DNA from: Paraglaciecola sp. L3A3
GTDB lineage: Bacteria; Pseudomonadota; Gammaproteobacteria; Enterobacterales; Alteromonadaceae
DNA length: 64,000 nt
Direction: 5' to 3'
Assembly: GCF_009796765.1 (NCBI RefSeq)
Contig: NZ_CP047023.1
Location: forward strand, 4,881,501 to 4,945,500
Shown here in pieces: positions 43,244 through 52,704 of this stretch. The stretch's first letter is position 1, and every line of letters begins with the position of its first letter. Under the pieces are notes generated by a model. That model was not told the origin of the DNA. It made no database searches and was given only the letters and a program-made list of their open reading frames with translations. A program made the translations under genes and the position numbers.

Positions 43244-45718
43244 TTATTCGACCAAATCTAAATTATCTAAATTATCCCAAGTACCATTTATATATTTTTC
43301 TTTTAATGCAGGGTAAAGGTCTTTTTCCATTAGAGGACGACAAATAAAATAACCCTGACCAATATTACATTGTAAATTTTTCAACATTCTCATTTGAATC
43401 AAAGTCTCCACGCCCTCAGCAACCACTGTCATACCTAATCTTTGTACCATAGCAATAATTGACGATACTATCTGCATATCAGCGCTACTATCTTCCATAG
43501 CGGAAACAAAACTTCTGTCAATTTTTATAATATCTACAGGCATTTGTTTTAAATAGGCTAAAGAAGAGTAACCGGTACCAAAGTCGTCAATAGAAAAAAT
43601 AAAGCCCATTACTTTCAACTGATTCATAGTCTCTAACGTTTGCTCGATATCAGCCACTAAGGTTCTTTCTGTTAACTCAAATTCAATTTGCGACGGATCT
43701 CTAGAAAACAACTTAAGTTGCCCTTCTAAAAAGGGCACTAAATCAGGATCCATAAATTGACTGGCACTTAGATTGACCGCTATTTTAAGATTTTTATAAC
43801 CTAACTCATCTAGATTTTCCAATATTTCAAACGCTCTTTTTATTCCCCAATAGCCAATATGGATCATTTGCCCAGAGTTTTCGATTAAAGGAATAAATTC
43901 ATCAGGTGAAACAAACCCTCTAACTGGATGGAACCAGCGGATCAATGCCTCAAAGCCTAATAGATTGCCGGTAGAGATATCCACTTGAGGTTGCAAAGCA
44001 AAACTAAATTCATTTTTTTCTAAAGCATCACGAACTTCATTTTCTAGTTCAACTTTACGCACGACATTAGCTTGCATAGCTTCATTGAAAATACTGTATT
44101 GGCCACCACCGGCATCTTTAGAAGCGTACATAGCCAAATCAGATTGGCGAATAAGATCTTCAAATACATCGGTATGATGAACTGTGCTAGTAATGCCTAC
44201 ACTGATTGAGGTGTAAAACAGCAGTTCATCAACGGCAATTGGATCTCGATAACTTTCGATTAATTTACTGGCTAAAACAGGTGAGTGACCGCTGTTAATT
44301 TTTTCTAAAAACACAATAACAAATTCATCACCACCAAATCTAAATAATAAATCGGTACCACTCAAACAGCTTGCGATCCTTTGTCCAGCATGTATCAAAA
44401 AGGCATCACCCACCTTATGTCCGTGGGTATCATTGATCTTTCGAAATTTATCAAAATCGAGAAACATCACTGTCAGTTGCTTTGATTCATCATTTAAGGT
44501 CGCCAATAATTTTTTTAACTGGAAATTCAACATGTTCCGATTCGGCAAACCTGTTAACCAGTCATTCATCGCTATTTTTTCAAGATCTCGGGTATTCAGT
44601 TCAATGGTTTTATCCAAAGACTCTAACTCTTTACCTAATAAGCTGGCTGAATCTTGCAATTGTTCTATTTCATCAACAAAAAAGCGATTTTTCGAAAACT
44701 GATTTTGCCAAAATGCGGCGTAATTTTTTTCTGCTAATAAAGGTAATTGAGCGGTGACAAGTACTAAACGTTTACGAAATTGTGTGGTCATTAAAAATAG
44801 GGCGATACCTAATATAAAAACAACAATCAAAGCAATAGAAATAATCCGTCTGGTGTAATTTTGGTGAGCAGTCGTCACCTGACTAATATCATGAATAAAT
44901 AAAAGATAAGTATTATTTTCAAACTTTTGTTCTATTGGTAAAAGGTTCAATAAAAAACTTTGATTGTTACTTTCCAATTTATAGCCAGAATCCAGCACAT
45001 CACTAAGGCTTAATTCATTAGGTAATTGCTCTAAATACCCTTCAATCACCTTTCTGTTATTGGTACTGATTGGGGACTGAATTAAAAGGTTATTCATTTT
45101 GTGATTGGCGACAGACTTGCTATCTGTTGAACTTTGAATGCTTACTATTGCCAATAAAGCTGAGGTAGAACGATGTAATGAGGCTAAGGTTTCCATTAAA
45201 GAACTACTAATAGATAGGACCACCACATTTCCAGAATCAGTTAATATGGGCATACTAATCTGCTGCTGACACACATCAGCGCAGCTAATGTGTGACAAAG
45301 AAGAATGAATTTCTAATACTTCTTTTACATCAGCTTTAACTTTTGGCGGTATCGCCCCCTCAGACGTTTGTAATAATAACTCTTGTTTATCATCAAAAAG
45401 CCATAAGTTATTAATCTGCCAATTTAACTGCATATAATCAAATTCATGCTTAAAATTCGCAGTAATATTCGAAGCATCAGCTGATTTTTGGGCCTGAAAA
45501 TGGATAAAAGATTCAAACCAAGATTCCATACGATTACGTATCATATCCCTAATGAGCCAGAATTGTTTTTGATCCTGCTCACGTAAGGTTTGCTGCTGAA
45601 TTTCAAAATCTTGATTACTTTTATCCACCCACAAAAACGTGATAAGGATAGTGGTAACAAAAAGAGTGGCCATGAACGGCCCCATTATTTTATAAGGTAA
45701 ACTGACAAATTTACGCAT
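43244..45718 (-). CDS. Membrane GGDEF-EAL protein of the PBP-porin operon
   Basis: 824 residues. Helix 1 (~13-30) and helix 2 (~286-308) bracket a periplasmic sensor region of about 255 residues that contains a CADVC pair. GGDEF is intact near residue 459 (FRFGGDEFVIVF), but the inhibitory-site Arg is missing (SGTD). The EAL domain has FEALIRW, EFELTE, IDDFGTGYSSLAYL, IKIDRSFV, AEGVET and QGYF, all catalytic positions kept. It is third gene of a tight operon, 3 bp after the porin-like gene, so its sensor probably responds to events at the envelope. Confidence 0.94.
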   Translation of the reverse strand: MRKFVSLPYKIMGPFMATLFVTTILITFLWVDKSNQDFEIQQQTLREQDQKQFWLIRDMIRNRMESWFESFIHFQAQKSADASNITANFKHEFDYMQLNWQINNLWLFDDKQELLLQTSEGAIPPKVKADVKEVLEIHSSLSHISCADVCQQQISMPILTDSGNVVVLSISSSLMETLASLHRSTSALLAIVSIQSSTDSKSVANHKMNNLLIQSPISTNNRKVIEGYLEQLPNELSLSDVLDSGYKLESNNQSFLLNLLPIEQKFENNTYLLFIHDISQVTTAHQNYTRRIISIALIVVFILGIALFLMTTQFRKRLVLVTAQLPLLAEKNYAAFWQNQFSKNRFFVDEIEQLQDSASLLGKELESLDKTIELNTRDLEKIAMNDWLTGLPNRNMLNFQLKKLLATLNDESKQLTVMFLDFDKFRKINDTHGHKVGDAFLIHAGQRIASCLSGTDLLFRFGGDEFVIVFLEKINSGHSPVLASKLIESYRDPIAVDELLFYTSISVGITSTVHHTDVFEDLIRQSDLAMYASKDAGGGQYSIFNEAMQANVVRKVELENEVRDALEKNEFSFALQPQVDISTGNLLGFEALIRWFHPVRGFVSPDEFIPLIENSGQMIHIGYWGIKRAFEILENLDELGYKNLKIAVNLSASQFMDPDLVPFLEGQLKLFSRDPSQIEFELTERTLVADIEQTLETMNQLKVMGFIFSIDDFGTGYSSLAYLKQMPVDIIKIDRSFVSAMEDSSADMQIVSSIIAMVQRLGMTVVAEGVETLIQMRMLKNLQCNIGQGYFICRPLMEKDLYPALKEKYINGTWDNLDNLDLVE

Positions 45719-45721
45719 CAG

Positions 45722-46909
45722 TTAAAACCAATACATCATTTGTAACGCCCAGATATTCCAATATTTATTATCGTTTGCAATCAGGTCAGGAATTAAAAAG
45801 GGGGCTAATCGGCTGGTGCCTTTAACACGATGCACCTCAGCTTGTAACTGCATATTTTTAGGCAACTTCCAAGTCAGCCCTAAAGTAGCTTGATCCATGT
45901 AACCAAAATAACCAGGAATTACACCATTACTGAGCAACTCTATATCACTGCCATCACGGTCTTTATTATCTTTGTCATATAAATCTAACCTAGCAAGCAT
46001 AGTTACGTCAGGAGTAGCAAAATACCGAGTTTGAATATATCCCCCTTCAGCAGTGACATCACTTTTATGCCCAAGAGAAACTAAATTCTCAACTATCACT
46101 CTTTCTTTAATAATTTCTGAAGCGAGTTCCCATTTTTCACTTTGATACAAAAAATTAAACATCAAACGTTGAGAAGTTTCATCACCATTAATAAGTACAT
46201 CTTGTTGCGCCTTGGTATACCTGAAATCTGCATCTAAAATACTCATGCCAAATTGTAAGTTTGTTAATTTTGGTCGCCAATATAGGCTAAATTGAGTATC
46301 AGAAGTATGCTCTAGCTTGCCAGCCACTTCTGCGCCTAGTAAGTTTCTTTTTTCTTGCTCACTAATTTTTGATTTTCCGTAAGTGAAATTCATATCCCAC
46401 TCTCCAAAATCATTATTTGTTTGTGCAAGTAATGCAAGCCCATCCACTCCTAAAGCAACATCACGAAACGCATCAAAGTATAAAGATTGTGGCAAAATAA
46501 TAGATGGGCGGGTGTGGGGTACGTCACGAGTAGAAGAATACAACCAATGATAGTTTTTATTCCTGCCAATTTGGGCCTTAACATTCCAATTTAAATGATT
46601 AACCACTTGCCAATCTAAAAACAAATAATCAATACGTGGACCTTCGGAATACCTATTACCGCCATTCAAATACACTCCCTGCCCGGCAACTCTAAGGGTA
46701 GAATTTAATCGATAAGATACATTCCCCCCCACTTCAGTTAATTTAAGAGAAACGTTTCCATCGTCCTCAACAAAATTTGAACCTTCAGCCTGAATAATGC
46801 CTTGCGAGACAAAGCCATGTAAATTAATCGACTCAGCAAAAGCGCTATGGGACAGCACCATTAAGTAAAGGTTAATGCAACTAACTAGCGTCAAATGTTT
46901 CATTATCAT
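45722..46909 (-). CDS. Porin-like outer-membrane protein of the PBP-porin-GGDEF operon
   Basis: 395 residues with a signal peptide ending AFA, then INLHGFVSQGIIQAEGSNFVEDDGNVSLKLTEVGGNVSYRLNSTLRVAGQ. Alternating beta-strand sequence ends in ALQMMYWF, an outer-membrane beta-signal. DYLFLDWQVVNHLNWNVKAQIGRNKNYHWLYSSTRDVPHTRPSIILPQSLY corresponds to the GRQR...PQQ block of the 21-27 kb porins. Start is the ATG at 46909 or, with better spacing to AAAGGA, that at 46903. It is directly after the PBP-like stop. Confidence 0.85.
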   Translation of the reverse strand: MIMKHLTLVSCINLYLMVLSHSAFAESINLHGFVSQGIIQAEGSNFVEDDGNVSLKLTEVGGNVSYRLNSTLRVAGQGVYLNGGNRYSEGPRIDYLFLDWQVVNHLNWNVKAQIGRNKNYHWLYSSTRDVPHTRPSIILPQSLYFDAFRDVALGVDGLALLAQTNNDFGEWDMNFTYGKSKISEQEKRNLLGAEVAGKLEHTSDTQFSLYWRPKLTNLQFGMSILDADFRYTKAQQDVLINGDETSQRLMFNFLYQSEKWELASEIIKERVIVENLVSLGHKSDVTAEGGYIQTRYFATPDVTMLARLDLYDKDNKDRDGSDIELLSNGVIPGYFGYMDQATLGLTWKLPKNMQLQAEVHRVKGTSRLAPFLIPDLIANDNKYWNIWALQMMYWF

Positions 46910-47356
46910 TTATTCCTTTACCAGGTTAACAGTTTTAATATTTACATTTTCCACATGCTGTAAAACATAACCGATTGAGCCTGACTGCTTACTCACGCGT
47001 TCTATCATCTCTTGTTCGCTGTTAACTTGGATAGGTTCCTCTCCTAATCCTGAATACACTAACTTATTCCATATCCTTTCCAGTTGATATGGAAATACGC
47101 CTAATACTTGGGTGGTAAAAATTTGGTGGGTTTTATGTTTGCTGGCCAAAACAAAAACAGTGATCTTTTGATTATCACGCCATGCAGTTTGTCGCATTGA
47201 GAAAATTCGACGGGCTTGCTCAACATCTATTTCTTCGGTTTCAACAGAAGCGTTAACGATCACTTGAACTTGAGTAATTTCACCCTGTGCACTTACGTGA
47301 CAAGACAATATTCCCATGCACAAAATCGATAAAAAATAACGCTTAATAAGCAACAA
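46910..47356 (-). CDS. Small exported PBP-like protein of the PBP-porin-GGDEF operon
   Basis: 148 residues from a TTG at 47356 (or the next TTG) with GGAG about 10 nt upstream. A signal peptide ends VSA. The domain VQVIVNASVETEEIDVEQARRIFSMRQTAWRDNQKITVFVLASKHKTHQIFTTQVLGVFPYQLERIWNKLVYSG...SGSIGYVLQHV lines up block by block with the three array copies (EVRNLFMG, FNTKVVGLTESRIQSYW, GAVGYLP). First gene of the operon; it lies in the periplasm. Ligand unknown. Confidence 0.82.
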   Translation of the reverse strand: MLLIKRYFLSILCMGILSCHVSAQGEITQVQVIVNASVETEEIDVEQARRIFSMRQTAWRDNQKITVFVLASKHKTHQIFTTQVLGVFPYQLERIWNKLVYSGLGEEPIQVNSEQEMIERVSKQSGSIGYVLQHVENVNIKTVNLVKE

Positions 47357-47597
47357 GAAAAAAACTCCAGAATGAGTGTATTTTTATACTAAATTAGTTG
47401 CAGAAAAAATCTACATTTATTTAAAAAATAATTAAGATTCAAACTGTTACAAAGTATCAAAAGAATATTTAATTGTTGACATTTATTATAGTCTACACGG
47501 CAAAATTTCCCACCAAAATGAGTCCCCCTTACGCTGGCTCTAAATTCTGTTAAAATCTAACAGACTTTTATTAAACGAAGATTAAACACAGCATCAA

Positions 47598-48914
47598 ATG
47601 ACAGCATCTCTTATTATTGGTTTTAAACACAAAATTGCTTACTTAATGTATTCGTTGCTGTGGCTCTTATTGACTCCTCTTTTATTGCTTAACTTATTGT
47701 TCTGCTTATTAATTCGCAAACAAGGTTACACTCTAGCTAGACTTTCTCGATTTGGCTTATGTAAAACCAACAAATCTAATCATAATATTTTAATTCACTG
47801 TGCGTCTGTGGGCGAAGTGGTGACCATTCAAAATCTGGTAGAAAAATTACTCACTTACCAACCTCAAATATCTATTATTATTACCACCAATACCACTACC
47901 GGAGCCGATAGAGTTAAGACTTTATTTGCAGATAAAATCAGCCATTATTATCTGCCTTATGATTTTCCCTTATTTGTTTGGTTATTTTTTAAAATTATAG
48001 AACCCCAAAAAATTCTAATTAATGAAATGGAGTTATGGCCTAACTTATGCCGCTCAAGCAAAAAAATGAACATACCTTTGTATCTTGTAAATGGCAGAAT
48101 GAGTGAAAAATCCACTAAAACATATCTAAAATTTCCCGCTTTATTTCAACCTATGTTCGATTCCTTCGAACATATTTGCGCCCAAAGTCAAAGAGATTAT
48201 AAAAACTACCTAAGCTTAGGCGTAGAAAAACAGCGAATAACCTTAACCAATAATATTAAATTTGAACTCAATATTGATCCAACCGAGTTATCAACGAGCC
48301 AAAACATAATACAAACTTATGGGCTCAAAGAGCGCCGAATATTGTTAGCCGGCAGTACCCATGATCCTGAAGAAAAAATATTACTAGAAGCGTATTTGGC
48401 CTTAAGCAAAACATACAAAAATTTACTTTTAGTTATAGTGCCAAGACACCCTCAGAGGTTTGAAAAAGTTCAACAATTACTAATAAAACAATCAATAAAA
48501 ATTAGCTTAATGAGCCAGCAACAAAGTTGTGACAGTAACACTCAAGTATTGCTTTGTGATCAAATGGGAAAGTTACGCGCTTTATATAATCTTGCAGAAA
48601 TAGCGTTTGTGGGAGGTAGTATAGCTGAAAGAGGCGGACACAATGCTCTAGAACCGGCTATTTTTGATGTACCAATTCTAATGGGGCCATCTGTATATAA
48701 TAACCCCGCTATCCAGCAAACTTTGAAAGACGCAGGCGCTCTTAAAACAGTCCACAATGCCGAAGACATCAAAACAGCCTGTCAACATTGGTTAGATAAT
48801 ACAGAGCTAAGAAATCAGGACGGGCAAGCAGGAGGCCTAGTTATCCAACAAAATAAAGGGGCAATAAACAAAACCCTGCTAGCTATTGGTCTAGCTAATA
48901 CCAATCAGCAGTAA
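47598..48914 (+). CDS. waaA: WaaA, Kdo transferase
   Basis: 438 residues. An N-terminal membrane anchor (~residues 15-42) is followed by a GT-B fold with IHCASVGEVVTIQNLVEKLL, TTNTTTGADRVK, YLPYDFPLFVWLFFKIIEPQKILINEMELWPNL, LAGSTHDPEE and GGSIAERGGHNALEPAIFDVPILMGP. It transfers Kdo from CMP-Kdo to lipid A. With kdkA present downstream, it may add a single Kdo, as in Haemophilus and Vibrio. In E. coli coaD is next; here five genes intervene. Confidence 0.95.
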   Translation: MTASLIIGFKHKIAYLMYSLLWLLLTPLLLLNLLFCLLIRKQGYTLARLSRFGLCKTNKSNHNILIHCASVGEVVTIQNLVEKLLTYQPQISIIITTNTTTGADRVKTLFADKISHYYLPYDFPLFVWLFFKIIEPQKILINEMELWPNLCRSSKKMNIPLYLVNGRMSEKSTKTYLKFPALFQPMFDSFEHICAQSQRDYKNYLSLGVEKQRITLTNNIKFELNIDPTELSTSQNIIQTYGLKERRILLAGSTHDPEEKILLEAYLALSKTYKNLLLVIVPRHPQRFEKVQQLLIKQSIKISLMSQQQSCDSNTQVLLCDQMGKLRALYNLAEIAFVGGSIAERGGHNALEPAIFDVPILMGPSVYNNPAIQQTLKDAGALKTVHNAEDIKTACQHWLDNTELRNQDGQAGGLVIQQNKGAINKTLLAIGLANTNQQ

Positions 48915-48953
48915 ATTATCGCTCATTCAGCGCTTATCATGACTAATTGGTAT
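48898..48953. repeat. Looser copy of the ~52-bp interspersed repeat, at the waaA 3' end
   Basis: ATACCAAT (48898-48905) and ATTGGTAT (48946-48953) are perfect 8-bp inverted ends. The TTCAGCG...ATCATGACTAATTGGTAT part resembles CTCAGCG...TTTAATGGAATTGGTAT of the copy at 37336. It overlaps the last codons of waaA and could form a hairpin at the transcript end. Confidence 0.5.
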
Positions 48954-49022
48954 CAATAACTATTGTCACCTTTTTGAATTTTATATAGAAATCAACACGA
49001 TATTTCTTAACATGAGTTCAAG

Positions 49023-50099
49023 TTATTGTAGAGTCCTAAAGTAATCCACTAAACTTTTGGCTTCATCCTCTACTCTGTATTTTTCTTCAACCCTGGTACG
49101 CCCAGCTTTGCCCATATCAACAAGCTTAGCGGGATCTGATAGTAATAATTCCATCTTCTGGGTTACTGCCTGTTGATCATTCACAGGCACTACATATCCG
49201 TCAACTCCAGGACGAATAATTTCTTCCCAAGCACCCGCTTCTGTTGCTAATACAGCTGCGCCACTACTCATAGCTTCAAGCACGGTTAAACCAAACCCTT
49301 CGTTGTCACTTAAAGCGCTGACTAAAGACAAAGCACTAAAAATTTTCGGCAACTGACTGAATGGCAGCTCTCCAGTGAAAATAATTCTGTCAGTTAACCC
49401 AGCTTTAGCAATATCACCCTTCAACTTATCGACAAACTCTTGGCTACTCGATGAGATGGCCCCCACAACAACAGCGTTAATCTCAGGATGTTTAGGTAAT
49501 ACTTGTATGCAGGATTCAACAAACAAATGCACGCCTTTTTGTTTGCGCACCCTGCCTAAGATACCTATGCCATATTTGCCGCCATAATTTAAATCTTGCC
49601 ATGCAACTTGTTTATCTGCAGCGGGAACATAATTATCAATTTGTACTCCATGGGGATTTACCATGGCTGGTTTGTCAGCTAAATAGCTAGCCGAGCGATT
49701 ACTGACAGCTATCACAGCATCCATTTTCCGAGTCAACCACAGGGTTAAACCTGAACGTTTACGTTGTGCTGCAGAACTAAATACTAATTTAATTTTGGCT
49801 CCGAACAGATATTTTAATAAAACACCTTGGATCATTTCATCTACTCGACGAGCATGAAATATACGCCACTTTCCATTACTTAAAGGTTTACGACACATTC
49901 TAGCTGTCTGCCAAAAACTAATCACCAATTCTGGCTCATCAACAAAATGTTGACCCATAATACGCAAATTGATCAATTTTTTTTGATGGGACATCACTTG
50001 TAACATGGTAGATGTTACACCGGAAAAATTTGAATTAGAGTTACCAATAATTAATTCTATTTCATTAGGTTTTGCATCACTCTTAGAGAGTTCTGTCAT
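49023..50099 (-). CDS. GT4-family glycosyltransferase
   Basis: 358 residues. GT-B fold with NFSGVTSTMLQVM near the start, VIAVSNRSASYL and VNPHGVQIDNYVP, then the C-terminal GT4 block GILGRVRKQKGVHLFVESC...FTGELPFSQLPKIFSALSLVSALSDNEGFGLTVLEAMSSGAAVLATEAGAWEEII, including the E-x7-E motif. It lies between waaA and kdkA, so a lipopolysaccharide-core sugar transfer is likely. Donor and acceptor are not readable. Confidence 0.85.
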   Translation of the reverse strand: MTELSKSDAKPNEIELIIGNSNSNFSGVTSTMLQVMSHQKKLINLRIMGQHFVDEPELVISFWQTARMCRKPLSNGKWRIFHARRVDEMIQGVLLKYLFGAKIKLVFSSAAQRKRSGLTLWLTRKMDAVIAVSNRSASYLADKPAMVNPHGVQIDNYVPAADKQVAWQDLNYGGKYGIGILGRVRKQKGVHLFVESCIQVLPKHPEINAVVVGAISSSSQEFVDKLKGDIAKAGLTDRIIFTGELPFSQLPKIFSALSLVSALSDNEGFGLTVLEAMSSGAAVLATEAGAWEEIIRPGVDGYVVPVNDQQAVTQKMELLLSDPAKLVDMGKAGRTRVEEKYRVEDEAKSLVDYFRTLQ

Positions 50100-50218
50100 A
50101 TTATCTAGCGCCTGATTTAAGTGGTGAATATGAAGTTAATAAGTACAGAAAGTAACTTTCCGCAAGAGGCAAAGAATGTTTTACAATACCCACATTCAAC
50201 GTATAAACAAATTGTAAC

Positions 50219-50932
50219 ATGCCAAACATCCAGGAAAAAACAAATGGCGCACACGTCATTTTATTTGATTCAACTTATTTTGATACACCCGAAGCTGAAA
50301 TTTTTACAGATCAGTTCTGGTCAAATCAAAATAAAATAATCGGCCAAGCTACTGGTCGAGGTACCACTTATTTTTTTAAACACCAAAATGGCGAATACGT
50401 TTTACGGCATTACCTTAGAGGTGGCTTGGTAGGAAAAATATTAGATGGCCAATATGTTTTTACCGGTCTACATCGCACCAGGGCTTGGAAAGAATTTAAT
50501 TTACTACATCACATGGCAAACTTAGGTTTACCTTGTCCAACCCCTATTGCCGCGCAAATTAAGCGAGTGGGACTGTATTATCAAGCAGATATTATTTTGT
50601 GCAAAATACCTCAAGCTAAAGATGTGTTTAATATTTTACTCGAAAAAAGTATTAGCCCAGATATATGGCAAAAAATTGGCCAAACCATAGCTAAGTTTCA
50701 TCAACAGCAAATTTACCACCACGACTTAAATATTCACAATATTATGCTGGATCATAATAATAAAGCTTGGTTAATCGATTTTGATAAATGTTCAGTAAAA
50801 CAAGGAGAAAAATGGAAAAGTGCTAATTTGTCTCGTTTACATCGTTCTTTTGAAAAAGAGCAAAGATTAAAAAATATTTATTGGTCAGAAAACGATTGGC
50901 TGGCATTACAAACTGGTTACTTAGAGTTTTAA
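50219..50932 (+). CDS. kdkA: KdkA, Kdo kinase
   Basis: 237 residues of the lipopolysaccharide-kinase fold. GRGTTYFFKHQNGEYVLRHYLRGGLVGKIL forms the ATP loop and lysine region. The catalytic loop is IYHHDLNIHNIMLD and the metal-binding loop WLIDFDKCSVKQGEKWK. RSFEKE near the end is typical of KdkA. It phosphorylates Kdo of the inner core at the inner membrane. Start ATG at 50219, divergent from the GT4 gene by 119 bp. An overlapping short frame at 50121-50339 is a shadow. Confidence 0.95.
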   Translation: MPNIQEKTNGAHVILFDSTYFDTPEAEIFTDQFWSNQNKIIGQATGRGTTYFFKHQNGEYVLRHYLRGGLVGKILDGQYVFTGLHRTRAWKEFNLLHHMANLGLPCPTPIAAQIKRVGLYYQADIILCKIPQAKDVFNILLEKSISPDIWQKIGQTIAKFHQQQIYHHDLNIHNIMLDHNNKAWLIDFDKCSVKQGEKWKSANLSRLHRSFEKEQRLKNIYWSENDWLALQTGYLEF

Positions 50933-50997
50933 AGAGACTAATGCTCACTCAGCCAAGCAGAAAAAACCTGCTAAAAAGTCATTAATAAGTATTAACT

Positions 50998-52458
50998 TTA
51001 GTTTAATTTATATTTGAAATTTGCATAAATCAAACTTTCCGTTTTAGATTCAAGGTTAAGATCTGTATATTCAAAATTTGCCCCTAGTTTAACTAGCCAA
51101 TCTCCAAATTGAGTTTGATAAAAACCAGACAGTCTATGTATATCTTCGCTGTTGCCTGATACAACCGGCGAAGGCTGTTGCTTATCTTGGTTCAGTTTTA
51201 AACGGTTAAACATTATTTCAAACAGATCACCGTCACTAAATTGCTTATTTATCCCCAAGGTCAACATATCAGCATCACTATCAAAAGTACTACCAATGGC
51301 TCTATTGTAAAAACGATAACCACCAGTATAAGTAGAATGTTCGTAGTAACAATTATTTCCTGGTAGACCTTGATTTGAGCAGGCCACATTTGTATCACTT
51401 GTTTCTAAATAAATTTTACTGCCCCAGAAATAACTCGATAAACCAACTAGATTAGCATTATCTCTAACATTCAAATAATCTCCTTTATCTTCACCAATCC
51501 TTTGTCCGTATAGACTAAAGGGTCGTTCAAAAATAATTAAACTATAGCTAAAGTCTATGCCCGCAAGGTGATTTCCAATAGGCGATTTTAAGTCATTGTT
51601 ACAACTAATGGCGCCATTAATACAGTCTCTCTCAAAAGTAACCAAATCAATAAAATCTGAAAATGAATTGCCTTTTCCTTCTCCCCCCCACATAGCGTTC
51701 CAAGACAAACCTATTTCAAGGCCTGAGACGGGCTTGAAATTAAAACGACTACTCCAAATTTTGGTATCGGGTACACTCCGTTCAGTTTCTAATTGCCCTA
51801 ACTGCATTGTGAAAAACCATGGCCCTAGGTAACTTAACAAGTGATGTTTAGATCGAGTAGTTTCTGAACGAGACAAGGCTAATGCCGGAATAGGACGGGC
51901 ATTGTTACTTAAAATTAAACTACTAGACTGCGCTGGCCCCCACCATTGACTTATACTACCTAAACGTAAATTCCAGTCTCCGAACTGATAAGCGATAAAG
52001 CTTTCATCAAAATGTTTTTTACCACCACGCTCATAATTGGCTGACACTTGTCCGGCCCAGCGTCCAACATAAAACTCTTTGGTTATATTTAGTTGTACTT
52101 TTTGTGCCTGCAAACCAGAAAAGTCTGTAAAGCGACTATCATCGCTAGCACCATACAAGCTGATTATCGACTGGCCTGTTTGAGATTTATGCACTTGTAA
52201 ATAATGTTTTAAGCGCTTTGCAGCAATTGACGGGATAGAGGGTAATTCTGCTGTTTGAATTTTCTCTAATTGTTGAGCTATGCCTTTCCAAGGTACCGGA
52301 AAACTCGTCACCGCCGCATCTAACACCCCTCATTCACTCAAGGTTTGCAGATCTTTGTGCAATTGTGGCTCTAATGTACCAATCCAAGGAGAACAAAATA
52401 CTCGTGGAGTAATACTAAATAAAAAAAATACGACTAAAACTCGTACGAATTGATTCAC
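50998..52458 (-). pseudogene. Wzi-like capsule/outer-membrane protein gene with in-frame TGA
   Basis: A GTG at 52458, 9 nt after AGGGAA, begins MNQFVRVLVVFFLFSITPRVFC (signal peptide), then SPWIGTLEPQLHKDLQTLSE and a TGA at 52332-52330. The same frame continues GVLDAAVTSFPVPWKGIAQQL and on for 440 more codons. The join reads like the family pattern DLQxLxxxGVLxxPVTxxPxPW, so one codon has been turned into stop. The rest is a barrel with FDESFIAYQFGDWNLRLGSISQWWGPAQSSSLILSNNARPIPAL, typical of Wzi. Without the stop the length (486) equals Wzi. A GTG at 52326 could start a protein lacking a signal peptide. Sequencing error or readthrough cannot be excluded. Confidence 0.8.
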
Positions 52459-52704
52459 TAATAGTGATTCCCTAAAAAAATGACAAGTAAGATAACAAAA
52501 AAATATTACCTTATTACCGCTACAGTAAACAATTTTTCATCCCCTTTGACATTGTTTTTTTGATTTATTTATTAAAAATAATAATATTTTTAACAATTTT
52601 TATAACACAAGCTCATAACTGAGTTACCTATGCCAGTTGCAACGGCCCTCTTCAGCGTTTATTGTTCGCAGATAAATATATAAATCTTAAAAGACGCAGG
52701 ACAA

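Noticed and set aside
50121..50339. 72-codon frame overlapping kdkA
   Set aside because: It overlaps the clear kdkA start in another frame, lacks a ribosome site and has no family resemblance.
50998..52458. Selenocysteine at the in-frame TGA of the wzi-like gene
   Set aside because: Wzi-type barrels have no known Sec, the position is not a redox site, and no obvious SECIS-like hairpin was identified right after the TGA. Nonsense mutation is simpler.
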